Part shown: in pieces, positions 7,694 to 16,195 of the stretch
Layout: each line of letters begins with the position of its first letter
Numbering within the stretch: position 1 is the stretch's first letter
Origin: Halofilum ochraceum
GTDB lineage: Bacteria; Pseudomonadota; Gammaproteobacteria; XJ16; Halofilaceae
Direction of reading: 5' to 3'
Length of the DNA stretch: 50,352 bases
NCBI RefSeq assembly: GCF_001614315.2
Contig: NZ_LVEG02000003.1
Location: 1 to 50,352, forward strand
Position numbers and translations under genes: made by a program
The notes under the pieces: generated by a model
Seen by the model: only the letters and a program-made list of their open reading frames with translations
Told to the model about the DNA's origin: nothing
The model's database searches: none

Positions 7694-9784
7694 GTGGCCG
7701 AGGCCGCAACGAGCCCGGCCGAGACGACGCCGGTCACGGCGCTGCCCGGGGTGGGTGAGCGCCTGGCCGAGCGTCTCGCGCGGCTCGGCCTCGCGACCGT
7801 TGCGGATGTGCTGTTCCACCTGCCGCTGCGCTACCAGGACCGGACCCGCGTGCGCCGGATCGGTGAGCTGCGGCCAGGCGATGAGGCCGTGGTCGATGCA
7901 ACGGTCGAGCACGCGAGTATTGTCCACGGGCGCCGGCGCGCTCTGGTCGCGCGCGTCCACGACGGGACCGGCGGCCTCACGCTGCGCTGGTTTCACTTCG
8001 CCGACCGCCAGCGCAAGCAGCTGGTCCATGGCGCGCGCATCGCACTCTATGGCGAGGTCCGGCACGGGCCGGCGGGCCTGGAGATCGCGCATCCGGAGTA
8101 CCGACTGCTCGGTCCCGATGCGGCGCCCGCGGTCGAGAATGCCCTGACCCCGGTCTACCCGGCGACCGAAGGGGTCGGCCAGGCGACGCTGCGCCGCGTG
8201 ACCACGGCGGCGCTGGAGCGGCTCGGCCGCGGCGTGGCACTGGCGGATCCGCTGGTCGATTTCGCCCCGGATGGTCTGCCACCGCTGCATACGGCCCTGG
8301 TGACCGTCCACCGCCCGCCACCCGATGTCGATACCGCGGCGCTGCTCGCGGGCAGTCATCCGGCCTGTCGGCGCCTCGCGTTCGAGGAACTGCTCGCACA
8401 TCATCTGAGTCTGCTGCGGCTGCGCCAGCGGGCGCGGGCGCGTTCCGCACCGTCACTGGTGGGCGATGGCGAACTGTCCGGCGCCCTGCGCGGCGCGCTC
8501 CCGTTCGCGCTGACGGGGGCCCAGGAGCGCGTCGTCCGTGAAGTGGATGCCGACCTGCAACAGCCGTATCCGATGCTGCGGCTGGTCCAGGGGGATGTCG
8601 GTTCCGGCAAGACGGTGGTCGCCGCGCTGGCCGCGCTGCAGTGCATCGAGGCCGGGTACCAGGCGGCCGTGATGGCGCCCACCGAGGTGCTGGCCGAGCA
8701 GCATTACCGCAGCTTCGCGGCATGGCTGGAACCGCTCGGTATCCGGGTCGGCTGGCTGACGGGACGGCTGGCCGCCGGCGCGCGCCGACGTGAATCCGAG
8801 GCGATCGCGAGCGGTGAGACCGGTGTGGCGATCGGCACGCACGCACTGTTTCAGGAGGAGGTCGCATTCGCCCGCCTCGGGCTGGCGGTCATCGACGAAC
8901 AGCACCGCTTTGGCGTGCATCAGCGCCTGGCGCTGCGCGAGAAGGGCCAGGCTGGCGGTGTGGTACCCCACCAGTTGATCATGACCGCGACGCCGATCCC
9001 GCGCACGCTGGCGATGACGGCCTACGCGGATCTCGACAGTTCCGTCATCGATGAACTGCCGCCCGGACGTCAGCCGGTGGAGACCATCGCCGTATCGTCC
9101 GCGCGCCGTGACGAGGTGGTCGCGCGCGTGGGCACCGCCTGCAGCCAGGGGCACCAGGCGTATTGGGTGTGCACGCTGATCGAGGTCTCCGAGGCCCAGG
9201 CGGGCCAGGCCGCCGCCGAGACGGAAGCCGCGTTGGCCGAGGCGTTACCTGAGCTCCGGGTAGGACTGGTCCACGGCCGGCTCAAGGCCGCCGACAAGGA
9301 AGCGGTGATGGGCGCTTTCCAGCGGGGCGAGATCGATCTGCTGGTGGCGACCACGGTGATCGAGGTCGGCGTCGACGTGCCGAACGCCAGTCTGATGGTG
9401 ATCGAGAATTCCGAGCGCCTGGGCCTGTCGCAACTGCACCAGCTGCGCGGCCGGGTCGGCCGTGGGGCGGAGGCCAGTCTCTGCGTGCTGCTGTACGACG
9501 GCCCCCTGTCGGAAACGGCCCGGGCCCGCCTCGGCACGCTGCGCGAGACGAGTGACGGTTTCCGGATCGCGGAGAAGGACCTGGAACTGCGCGGGCCCGG
9601 GGAAGTCCTGGGTACGCGCCAGACCGGTGCCGTCGGCTTCCGTATCGCCGAACCGATGCGCGACGCCGGCCTGCTGCCGCGGGTGCGCGAGTGCGCCGAA
9701 TCCGTGCTGGCCGCGGACACCGCGGCGGTGGATCTGCTGATCGCCCGCTGGCTGGCGGATGGTGAGCGCTATGGTGATGCCTGA
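7694..9784 (+). CDS. recG: ATP-dependent DNA helicase RecG
   Basis: Double-strand DNA translocase that reverses stalled forks and processes Holliday junctions and R-loops. At 696 aa it matches E. coli RecG (693). The N-terminal wedge/OB domain starts with the helix-hairpin-like VTALPGVGERLAERLARLG. Motor motifs follow: Walker A GDVGSGKT (300-307), the Walker B variant DEQHRFG (401 onwards), TATPIPRTLAMTAYADLDSS and HQLRGRVGRG. The C-terminal DLELRGPGEVLGTRQTG is the RecG TRG-type region. Start is GTG at 7694, 4 bp after ridA, so the two are probably co-transcribed. Given the many palindromes in this genome, a full RecG is notable but not specific. Confidence 0.97.
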   Translation: MAEAATSPAETTPVTALPGVGERLAERLARLGLATVADVLFHLPLRYQDRTRVRRIGELRPGDEAVVDATVEHASIVHGRRRALVARVHDGTGGLTLRWFHFADRQRKQLVHGARIALYGEVRHGPAGLEIAHPEYRLLGPDAAPAVENALTPVYPATEGVGQATLRRVTTAALERLGRGVALADPLVDFAPDGLPPLHTALVTVHRPPPDVDTAALLAGSHPACRRLAFEELLAHHLSLLRLRQRARARSAPSLVGDGELSGALRGALPFALTGAQERVVREVDADLQQPYPMLRLVQGDVGSGKTVVAALAALQCIEAGYQAAVMAPTEVLAEQHYRSFAAWLEPLGIRVGWLTGRLAAGARRRESEAIASGETGVAIGTHALFQEEVAFARLGLAVIDEQHRFGVHQRLALREKGQAGGVVPHQLIMTATPIPRTLAMTAYADLDSSVIDELPPGRQPVETIAVSSARRDEVVARVGTACSQGHQAYWVCTLIEVSEAQAGQAAAETEAALAEALPELRVGLVHGRLKAADKEAVMGAFQRGEIDLLVATTVIEVGVDVPNASLMVIENSERLGLSQLHQLRGRVGRGAEASLCVLLYDGPLSETARARLGTLRETSDGFRIAEKDLELRGPGEVLGTRQTGAVGFRIAEPMRDAGLLPRVRECAESVLAADTAAVDLLIARWLADGERYGDA

Positions 9785-9808
9785 GCAGCCCGGGAACGAG
9801 CGAAGCGG

Positions 9809-10357
9809 ATGACGCCGACCCGCAATCCATTCTGGTATCGTGCCGACCGGCTGCACCGTGAACGTGTGCCGGCAGCGGTCCGCACCTGGCTCTTTGCGGG
9901 CGGGTCGCTGACCGCCCACGTCCGCGCCCGCTGTCCGGATGGCTTCCGTCTGCGCATCCTGCGCCAGCGGGTCGCGCCGCCCCGGCGTGACGAGGCCGCG
10001 CTGCTGGGGATTCCTCCCGGTGGTCGCGCGCTCGTGCGCGAAATCGCACTGTGCTGTGGTGCACGGCCGCTGGTCGTCGCGCGAACCATCATCCCCCTGG
10101 CCAGCCTGCGCGGCCGTCAGCAGCGCCTGGCGGGGCTGGGGCGGCGGCCGCTGGGCGCGCTGTTGTTCGCCGACCGCAGTGCCCGGCGCGAGCCGTACCA
10201 GATCGCCCGCTTGACGCTGCGCCAGGCGGGGATCGCGCGGCCGCCGGTCGTGGCTGCGCCGGTCTGGGGCCGGCGGGCGGTGTTCCGCCTCGGCGGGGTG
10301 CCGCTGCTGGTGAGTGAATTCTTCCTGCCGGTTCTGTACGAAAGAGACAGCGATTGA
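9809..10357 (+). CDS. ubiC: Chorismate lyase
   Basis: Converts chorismate to 4-hydroxybenzoate and pyruvate, the first committed step of ubiquinone synthesis. The 182-aa protein has the family landmarks: GGSLTAHVRARC, then ALVREIALCC carrying the conserved Arg, then ARTIIPLASLRG and LGRRPLGALLF. Near the end are WGRRAVFRLGGVPLLVSEFF and LP, where the Glu of SEFFLP matches the catalytic Glu155 of the E. coli enzyme. It sits 24 bp after recG; ubiA is not in the window. Length is slightly above E. coli UbiC (165), mainly in loops. Confidence 0.9.
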   Translation: MTPTRNPFWYRADRLHRERVPAAVRTWLFAGGSLTAHVRARCPDGFRLRILRQRVAPPRRDEAALLGIPPGGRALVREIALCCGARPLVVARTIIPLASLRGRQQRLAGLGRRPLGALLFADRSARREPYQIARLTLRQAGIARPPVVAAPVWGRRAVFRLGGVPLLVSEFFLPVLYERDSD

Positions 10358-10460
10358 TCCGGCGGACGGCGTCTACGCAACGTATTATTCTTGACTGCTC
10401 GCATATTCGATTACTGACGCCCCGGCCTGGCCGTCGGGCGCCGCAACGAGGGAACGAACC

Positions 10461-10916
10461 ATGTTATTCAGTCGCAGTAACCGCCGCTGGAGCGGCGGTT
10501 TCACCCTGATCGAGGTCATGGTGGTGGTGGCGATCCTCGCCATTCTGGCCGCGGTCGTCGTGCCGCGCGTCATGGATGAGCCGGCCAAGGCGCGCCGGGC
10601 CAAGGCCGCCCAGGATATCCGCGCCATCGAGAGCGCGCTCGATCTCTACAAGCTCGACAATTTCCGCTACCCGTCCACGGACCAGGGCCTGGAAGCGCTG
10701 GTGGAGCGCCCGACGGGTGGTCCGGAACCGAAGAATTACAAGGAGGGCGGTTACCTGCGCCAGCTGCCACGCGACCCCTGGGGGAATCCTTATCAGTATC
10801 TCAATCCCGGCGAGCATGGTGAGATCGATGTCTATTCGTTCGGCGCCGATGGCTCACCGGGCGGGGAGGACGAGAACGCGGATATCGGCAACTGGAACAC
10901 CGACGGCCGGAACTGA
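10461..10916 (+). CDS. gspG: Type II secretion system major pseudopilin GspG
   Basis: Main subunit of the periplasmic pseudopilus that pushes exoproteins through the type II secretin. Prepilin peptidase cleavage lies at GG-FTLIEVMVVVAILAIL with Glu at mature position 5. The globular part has YPSTDQGLEALV and LPRDPWGNPYQYLNPG. The C-terminal DVYSFGADGSPGGEDENAD loop matches the calcium-binding loop of GspG. A perfect hairpin, AACCGCCGC/GCGGCGGTT, sits in codons 7-14 and may affect translation. The upstream 103 bp contain TTGACT at 10391, a possible -35 element without a convincing -10. It opens the gspG-N operon. Confidence 0.97.
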   Translation: MLFSRSNRRWSGGFTLIEVMVVVAILAILAAVVVPRVMDEPAKARRAKAAQDIRAIESALDLYKLDNFRYPSTDQGLEALVERPTGGPEPKNYKEGGYLRQLPRDPWGNPYQYLNPGEHGEIDVYSFGADGSPGGEDENADIGNWNTDGRN

Positions 10917-11522
10917 ATGGGCCCCCACCGGTACCGCCCCGGTATCCGCGCGGCCGCAGCGATGACGTCGTCTATCCGGTGCGCCCGCGGGTTTACGATG
11001 ATCGAGCTGATGGTCGTCATCCTGCTGGTCGGCCTGCTCGTGTCGTTCGCGATGCTGAGCGTGGGCGGTCCGTCGGCGCGCGATATCCAGCATGAAGAGG
11101 CCCGACGGATCCTCGCGCGCATGGATCTCGCGCGCGAGGAAGCGGTGATGCAGGCGCGCTCGCTTGGCGTGCGTTTCGAGCGCGATGGGTACCTGTTCTA
11201 CGGCATCGGCGAGGGGCAATGGCGGATGCTGGAACAGGGCGGTCTGCTCGATCCGCACGAGCTGCCGGAGGCCGTCGCCATCGACGTCGAAATCGACGGT
11301 CTCGAAGTCGAGCTCTTCGGTGATGATGAAACGGCCGCGGGAGAAAACGGCGACGATGGGGACGACGAGGAGGAGGCGGTGCGCCCGCAGATCTTCTTCC
11401 TCGCCGGCGGCGAGATCGTGCCGGATTTCACCATCCGCATCCTGTCCGAAGACACCGACACCGAGTACCGCATCCAGCCCGGTGACGAGCAGTGGCTGAC
11501 GCTGGCGGAAGAGCGGTTCTGA
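10917..11522 (+). CDS. gspH: Type II secretion minor pseudopilin GspH
   Basis: Minor pseudopilin thought to sit below the GspI-J-K tip. The prepilin site is ARG-FTMIELMVVILLVGLL with Glu5. The ATG at 10917 immediately follows the gspG stop; an in-frame ATG at 10962 would give a more usual short leader but has no clear ribosome site. The globular domain contains an unusual acidic insertion, DDETAAGENGDDGDDEEEAV, just before VRPQIFFLAGGEIVPDFT. The insertion is low complexity and probably surface exposed. The stop overlaps the gspI start (TGATG), consistent with translational coupling. Confidence 0.9.
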   Translation: MGPHRYRPGIRAAAAMTSSIRCARGFTMIELMVVILLVGLLVSFAMLSVGGPSARDIQHEEARRILARMDLAREEAVMQARSLGVRFERDGYLFYGIGEGQWRMLEQGGLLDPHELPEAVAIDVEIDGLEVELFGDDETAAGENGDDGDDEEEAVRPQIFFLAGGEIVPDFTIRILSEDTDTEYRIQPGDEQWLTLAEERF

Positions 11523-11929
11523 TGCGCCCACGCCGCACCGCGCTGGCACGCGGTTTCACGCTGATTGAGGTGTTGGTCGCGCTGTTCGTGTTCGCGGTCG
11601 CCATGACCGTGCTGGTGCAGTCGGGCACCCATCGGGCGCAGAATCTGGACTACCTGCGCGACCGCACCCTCGCGAGCTGGATCGCGGCGGACCGGATTAC
11701 CGCGATCCGCCTGGACCCGGAAGAGATCAGCACCGGCACGCGCGATGGCGAGGTCGAGATGACCCGGCGCACGTGGTTCTGGGAGGCGGAGGTGAGCGCG
11801 ACGGAGGACGATACCGTGCGCCGTATCGAGGTCGCGGTGCGCCTGGACGAAGACGGCGAGCCGGTCGCGCGGATGACCGGATTCGCGCCGGTCCCCGGCG
11901 TGATCGCGGACGCGGGTGACGGCCCATGA
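11522..11929 (+). CDS. gspI: Type II secretion minor pseudopilin GspI
   Basis: Minor pseudopilin that nucleates the GspI-J-K tip complex. The chosen start at 11522 overlaps the gspH stop by one base and gives a 135-aa protein with a short basic leader (MRPRRTALARG). The mature part begins FTLIEVLVALFVFAVAMTVL with Glu5. The following LASWIAADRITAIRL and the EVEMTRRTWFWEAEV strand are typical of GspI. A longer reading from 11492 has no support. It overlaps gspJ by four bases (ATGA). Confidence 0.93.
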   Translation: MRPRRTALARGFTLIEVLVALFVFAVAMTVLVQSGTHRAQNLDYLRDRTLASWIAADRITAIRLDPEEISTGTRDGEVEMTRRTWFWEAEVSATEDDTVRRIEVAVRLDEDGEPVARMTGFAPVPGVIADAGDGP

Positions 11930-12579
11930 CCCCGCGCGGCTTCACCCTGCTGGAACTGCTGGTGGCGCTGGCGATCTTTACGGTGATCGGTGCGGCCGCC
12001 TACACGGGGCTGTTTTCGGTGCTGGAGGCGCGCGAGGCGACACGGGCGCAGTCGGAGCGCCTCGCCGCCGTCCAGTATGCGGTCGATACCTTCGTCGATG
12101 ATCTGGCCCAGGCCACCGACCGCCCCGTACGCAACGTGCAGCCGCGGGCACGCGCGCCGCTGTATGCCCCCGGCCCCGATATCGACCCGCTGCTCGCCGT
12201 GACCCGCGGCGGCTGGCCCAATCCCGCCCGGTTGCCGCGCAGCACGCTCGCACGCGTGGAATGGTTGCTCGACGAGCGCGAACTCGTGCGCCAGACCCGC
12301 GCCCGGCCGGATGCCCCGGACCAGGTCGAACCGGTCCGGCGGCGGCTGCTCGAGCGGGTCGACGGCGTCGAGCTGCGTTTCCGGGATACCGAGGGCGAGT
12401 GGTCGCCGCGCTGGCCGCCCCTGAACGCGCCGGATGCCGCGGCGACCCTCCCGCGCGCCGTCGAGGTGACGCTGGAACTCGCGGACTGGGGCGAGGTCCG
12501 TCGTCTGGTGGCTTTGCCGCGGGGCGCTGCCTCCCGCCCGCCCGTGCCCGCCGATGCCGCTCAGGAGGGGCAGGAATGA
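11926..12579 (+). CDS. gspJ: Type II secretion minor pseudopilin GspJ
   Basis: Tip pseudopilin. It has a very short leader (MTPRG) and a mature N-terminus FTLLELLVALAIFTVIGAAA with Glu5. Family motifs follow: AVQYAVDTFVDDLAQATDRP, then the TRGGWPNPARLPRSTL block and RVEWLLDERELVRQ. The C-terminal strand EVTLELADWGEVRRLVALP fits GspJ. The length of 217 aa is normal. It overlaps gspI (ATGA) and gspK (ATGA), so expression is tightly coupled. Confidence 0.94.
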   Translation: MTPRGFTLLELLVALAIFTVIGAAAYTGLFSVLEAREATRAQSERLAAVQYAVDTFVDDLAQATDRPVRNVQPRARAPLYAPGPDIDPLLAVTRGGWPNPARLPRSTLARVEWLLDERELVRQTRARPDAPDQVEPVRRRLLERVDGVELRFRDTEGEWSPRWPPLNAPDAAATLPRAVEVTLELADWGEVRRLVALPRGAASRPPVPADAAQEGQE

Positions 12580-13619
12580 GGCCGGGTCCATGCAACCGAC
12601 CGCGGCCTGCGCTGCCCTCGCGCGAGCGCGGCGTCGCGCTCATCACCGTGCTGTTCGTGGTGGCCCTCGCCACGGCCGCGGCGGCCTCGATGACCGGCGA
12701 CCACCAGTTCGATGTCCGCCGCACGGGTAACCGGATCGCCCTTACACAGGCCCATCAGATCGCCCTCGGCGGCGAGTCCTGGGCGATGGGCATCCTCGCG
12801 CGTGACCGGCGCGGCGAGACCGGGACCACCGCCGGCGACGACGCGGAGCGGGATCCGGAAATCGACAGCCGGGACGAGATCTGGGCGCAGCAACTGCCGC
12901 CGATCCCGATCGAAGGAGGTCAGGTCACCGGGCGGATTATCGATGCCCAGGGGCGCTTCAATATCAACAGCCTGATCGCGGGTGACCGGGTGGATGCGAC
13001 CGCCATCGGGCGGTTCGAGCGGCTGCTGGATATCCTCGAGCTGGACCGGGAGATCGCTCAGGCCGTGATCGACTGGCTCGATGCGAACAGCGAGACCACG
13101 TATCCCGGCGGTGCGGAGGACGATTTCTACGCCACACTGGAGGATCCGTATCAGACCGCCAATCAGCCCGTTGCAGCGGCCAGTGAACTGCGGCTGATCC
13201 GTGGCATCGACGCCGCGGCGTGGCGGCGGCTGGCGCCGCACGTGACCGCGCTCCCGGAGGCCACCGCCATCAACGTCAATACGGCGACACCGGCCGTGCT
13301 GCGCATGATCGTACCGGGTCTTGGTGAGGGCGAGGCGGATCAGCTGGTCGAGCTGGCGGCGGAGGAGCCGTTCGAAAGCGTAGACGCATTCCGCGAGCAC
13401 CCGCTGGTCCGACAGGCGAGCCGCCAGGGCAGCGAAGATGGAACCGATGCCGACGGGCCGCCGGGGGGCGTCGGCGGATCGCTCGCCATCGGCACGTCGT
13501 ATTTCCGTGTGCAGGTCGACGTGCAGATCGGTGCGATCGAGTACAGGCTTTATAGTTGGCTCGCCCGCAACGATAATGGCGCCTCCCGCGTGCTCCGGCG
13601 GTCCCGGACACCCCACTGA
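12576..13619 (+). CDS. gspK: Type II secretion tip pseudopilin GspK
   Basis: Large pseudopilin (347 aa) capping the pseudopilus. The N-terminal segment RGVALITVLFVVALATAAAA lacks Glu at position 5, as is usual for GspK. The FNINSLI segment after GRIIDAQGR, the DWLDANSETTYPGGAEDDFY calcium-site region and the helix-hairpin-helix-like INVNTATPAVLRMI are present. Start at 12576 overlaps gspJ and has AGGAGGGG five bases upstream; the frame is open further upstream but is not protein-like there. The stop is 143 bp before gspL, the largest gap in the operon. Confidence 0.95.
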   Translation: MRPGPCNRPRPALPSRERGVALITVLFVVALATAAAASMTGDHQFDVRRTGNRIALTQAHQIALGGESWAMGILARDRRGETGTTAGDDAERDPEIDSRDEIWAQQLPPIPIEGGQVTGRIIDAQGRFNINSLIAGDRVDATAIGRFERLLDILELDREIAQAVIDWLDANSETTYPGGAEDDFYATLEDPYQTANQPVAAASELRLIRGIDAAAWRRLAPHVTALPEATAINVNTATPAVLRMIVPGLGEGEADQLVELAAEEPFESVDAFREHPLVRQASRQGSEDGTDADGPPGGVGGSLAIGTSYFRVQVDVQIGAIEYRLYSWLARNDNGASRVLRRSRTPH

Positions 13620-13762
13620 CTGCATGGCGACGGCAATGGCGGCGGCTTACGCGCGCATCAGGAACGATGGCATTGCCCGGTGGCGGGCAGGCGGTTGTGG
13701 CAATGCCGCGGGCGCCACGCGCGATCCGCACCGTGCGGGCTCCGCTGGACGCTGGAGGCGCC

Positions 13763-14935
13763 ATGGCGGGTGATCTGATCGTTCGCCTGCCGGCGGCAGA
13801 AGATGGCGACTGCTTGTGGCATGACGACGACGTCACCGCGAGTGGTCACGGATCGCTGAGCGCGGCCGCGGAGGCGGCCGCTGGCCGGCGTGTGCATCTG
13901 CTGGTGCCGGGAGCGGACGTGCTCATCACGCGGGTCGCCGTCCCGGTGACACAGTCCGCCCGGGCACGCGCCGCGATCCCATGGGCCCTCGAGGACCGCC
14001 TGGTCGATGATGTCGAGTCGCTCCATTTCGCGCTGGGTAGACATCACGATACGGGCGAATGGTCCGTCGCGGTCGTTGCCCGGCGGACGCTGGATGCCTG
14101 GCTGGAGCGCTGCGCGAAAGCCGGCATCCAGCCGGTATCCGTGCGCCCCGAGCCCCTCGCATTGCCCCGCCCGGAGGCGCAGGAATGGGTCGCGCTGGAG
14201 GAGGCCGGATCCATCACCGTGCGCACCGCGGATGATGGCGGCTTCACCTGCGAGCCCGGGATGCTCGCGCTGGTCGCCGGTGCCTGCGACAAGCCTTCGA
14301 GAATCCGTCGCCTGGGCGCTGCGAACGCCGAGTGGCCGGCGGAGCTCGCGCCGGTCCTCGGTGCGCCCGAACCGATCGACGATCCGTCCGCGGCCTTTAC
14401 CGGCACGGGCGGCATCGAGTTGCTGCAGGGCGCATACAGCCGGCGCGAACGGGCCGGTCGACAACTCCGTCGCTGGCGGCTCCCGGCGCTGATCGGTGCC
14501 GCGCTGCTGATGGTGGTCGGTATCGACCTCGCGCTCGAGTACGCCGCCCTCGGCACGCGTGAAACCCAACTGCGCGAGCGCATGCAGGCGACCTTCCAGC
14601 AGACCTTCCCCGATGTGCAGCAGGTGCAGGACCCGCGGGCCCAGATGGCGGCGCGCCTGCGCTCGCTGCGCGGTGATGGCGGCAGCGGGTCCGGCTTCGC
14701 GGAACTGCTCGCGCGCGCCGGGGGCGTGTTGGCCGAGGGCTCAGGTGCGCGCTTGACCGGTTTGACCTGGCGCGGCGATACGCTGGAACTCAAGGTCGCC
14801 GCGGACGATCTGCAGGTGCTGGACCGGATCCAGCGTGGCTTCACGGAGGTCGGCCTCGCTGCCGAACTGCGGGGCGCCGATCGGGGCGACGACGGCATCG
14901 ATGGGCGCATTTCCGTCACGGAGGGCGGCGCATGA
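13763..14935 (+). CDS. gspL: Type II secretion inner-membrane protein GspL
   Basis: Bitopic protein that links the secretion ATPase GspE to the pseudopilus. The cytoplasmic actin-like part (about residues 1-240) contains VHLLVPGADVLITRVAVPVT and AIPWALEDRLVDDVESLHFA. A single membrane helix follows (LPALIGAALLMVVGIDLALE), then a periplasmic ferredoxin-like domain ending LKVAADDLQVLDRIQRGFTE. I chose the ATG at 13763, which has GGAGG five bases before it, over the longer frame from 13667, whose extra 32 residues are basic and not conserved-looking. It overlaps gspM by four bases. Confidence 0.93.
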   Translation: MAGDLIVRLPAAEDGDCLWHDDDVTASGHGSLSAAAEAAAGRRVHLLVPGADVLITRVAVPVTQSARARAAIPWALEDRLVDDVESLHFALGRHHDTGEWSVAVVARRTLDAWLERCAKAGIQPVSVRPEPLALPRPEAQEWVALEEAGSITVRTADDGGFTCEPGMLALVAGACDKPSRIRRLGAANAEWPAELAPVLGAPEPIDDPSAAFTGTGGIELLQGAYSRRERAGRQLRRWRLPALIGAALLMVVGIDLALEYAALGTRETQLRERMQATFQQTFPDVQQVQDPRAQMAARLRSLRGDGGSGSGFAELLARAGGVLAEGSGARLTGLTWRGDTLELKVAADDLQVLDRIQRGFTEVGLAAELRGADRGDDGIDGRISVTEGGA

Positions 14936-15420
14936 AGGCCTGGTTTGAGTCGCTGGCGCCGCGCGAGCGCCGGACCGTCCTCGGCGGCGGCGGCGTGCTG
15001 CTGCTGGTGCTGGCCTATCTGCTCGTGGTGGAACCGGTTATCGGGGCGTTTGCCGAACGCGAGCGCCGCGTCGAGACCCTGACGCAGCAACTGGAATGGA
15101 TGCGCGATGCCGCCGCCGAGGTCGCGGAGCTGCGCGCCGGCGGCGCCGACCTGAGTGCCGACGGCGATACCCGGCCGCCGTACCTCGCGATCGATACCGC
15201 CCTGCGTGGCGCCGGTCTGCCGGAGCCCCGGCGGCTGGAACCGGTGGGCGATGGCGGTGCCCGCCTGGAGTTCGAGGCGGTACCGTTCGATCCGCTGGTG
15301 CGCATCGTCGGGCGGTTGCGCTCCGAGAGCGGGTTGTGGGTAACCCGGGCGCGGATCCGGCGCCTGGAAACCTCCGGGCAGGTGTCCGCCCAGCTCACGT
15401 TCGAGCGGCCGGGCACATGA
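14932..15420 (+). CDS. gspM: Type II secretion inner-membrane protein GspM
   Basis: Partner of GspL in the inner-membrane platform. It has the short cytoplasmic start MKAWFESLAPRERRTVLGGG, one membrane helix (VLLLVLAYLLVVEPVIGAF) and a small periplasmic domain with a predicted coiled stretch (ERRVETLTQQLEWMRDAAAE). The C-terminal strand RRLETSGQVSAQLTFER is typical of GspM. The 162-aa length is normal. Four-base overlaps with gspL and gspN place it firmly in the operon. Confidence 0.92.
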   Translation: MKAWFESLAPRERRTVLGGGGVLLLVLAYLLVVEPVIGAFAERERRVETLTQQLEWMRDAAAEVAELRAGGADLSADGDTRPPYLAIDTALRGAGLPEPRRLEPVGDGGARLEFEAVPFDPLVRIVGRLRSESGLWVTRARIRRLETSGQVSAQLTFERPGT

Positions 15421-16184
15421 AGAAGCGGATCGCGCTGTTCGTCGGGGTGGCGCTGCTCGCGTGGCTGTCGGGTCTTGCCGCCGGGCTTCCGGCCGCCCGT
15501 GCAATCGACTGGTTCGCACCGGAAGGCGTTACGGCGGCGGGCGTCAGTGGCACCCTCTGGCAGGGGCGCGCGGCGCGCATCGACACGGGCGGCCCGGCAC
15601 CGGTCACGGGCGCGGTATGGGATCTGTCCGGATGGCAGCTCCTGCGCGGGCGGCTGGCAGCGGATACGCGTTTCCGGTTCGCGGGCCTCGAAGGCAGCGG
15701 GTATCTCGCCAGCGGCGGGGGCCGGATCGATGCGGACGGCCTCACCCTGCGCGGACCCGCCGCGGGCCTCGGTGATCTGCTGCCCCGACTGCCGGTCGAA
15801 CCCGCCGGACAACTGCTGGTGCGCGTGGAAGCGGCGACGCTCGCTGACGGTCGGATCGAACGTCTCGAGGGCCGGATGCAATGGAGTGAGGCCGCGCTCA
15901 GCGCGCCGTTCGACCTCGATCTCGGGATGGTGCGCGCCAGCATCGAGCCGGCGGGGAATGGAGATGGTTACGCCATCGAACTCGATAGTGAGGGGGGCGC
16001 GCTTGATATCGGGGGCGTGGCCAATCTGCAGCCCGATGGCGAATACCGGCTCGATCTGCGGCTGACACCGACCGCGAGTGCCCCCGATGGACTGCGCGAA
16101 ACACTCGGTCTGGCGGCGCAGCGCGAGGGCGACGGGTTCCGCGTGCGGCGCACTGGCCGCCTGACGCTGCCGGGGGGTGGCTGA
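15417..16184 (+). CDS. gspN: Type II secretion protein GspN
   Basis: GspN-type inner-membrane-anchored periplasmic protein, 255 aa. A membrane anchor (ALFVGVALLAWLSGLAAGLP) is followed by a region rich in beta-strands, with GVSGTLWQGRAARIDTGG and WDLSGWQLLRGRLAADTRFR, which is the family pattern. GspN is an accessory component absent from many type II systems and its exact role is unsettled. It is the last gene of this cluster. GspC, D, E and F are absent both here and upstream of gspG, so they must be encoded elsewhere if the system works. It ends 11 bp from the convergent HAD gene. Confidence 0.87.
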   Translation: MKKRIALFVGVALLAWLSGLAAGLPAARAIDWFAPEGVTAAGVSGTLWQGRAARIDTGGPAPVTGAVWDLSGWQLLRGRLAADTRFRFAGLEGSGYLASGGGRIDADGLTLRGPAAGLGDLLPRLPVEPAGQLLVRVEAATLADGRIERLEGRMQWSEAALSAPFDLDLGMVRASIEPAGNGDGYAIELDSEGGALDIGGVANLQPDGEYRLDLRLTPTASAPDGLRETLGLAAQREGDGFRVRRTGRLTLPGGG

Positions 16185-16195
16185 GGGCGCCGCCG

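Noticed and set aside
13667..13762. N-terminal extension of gspL
   Set aside because: The extra 32 residues are basic and unlike the family, whereas the ATG at 13763 has a good ribosome site.
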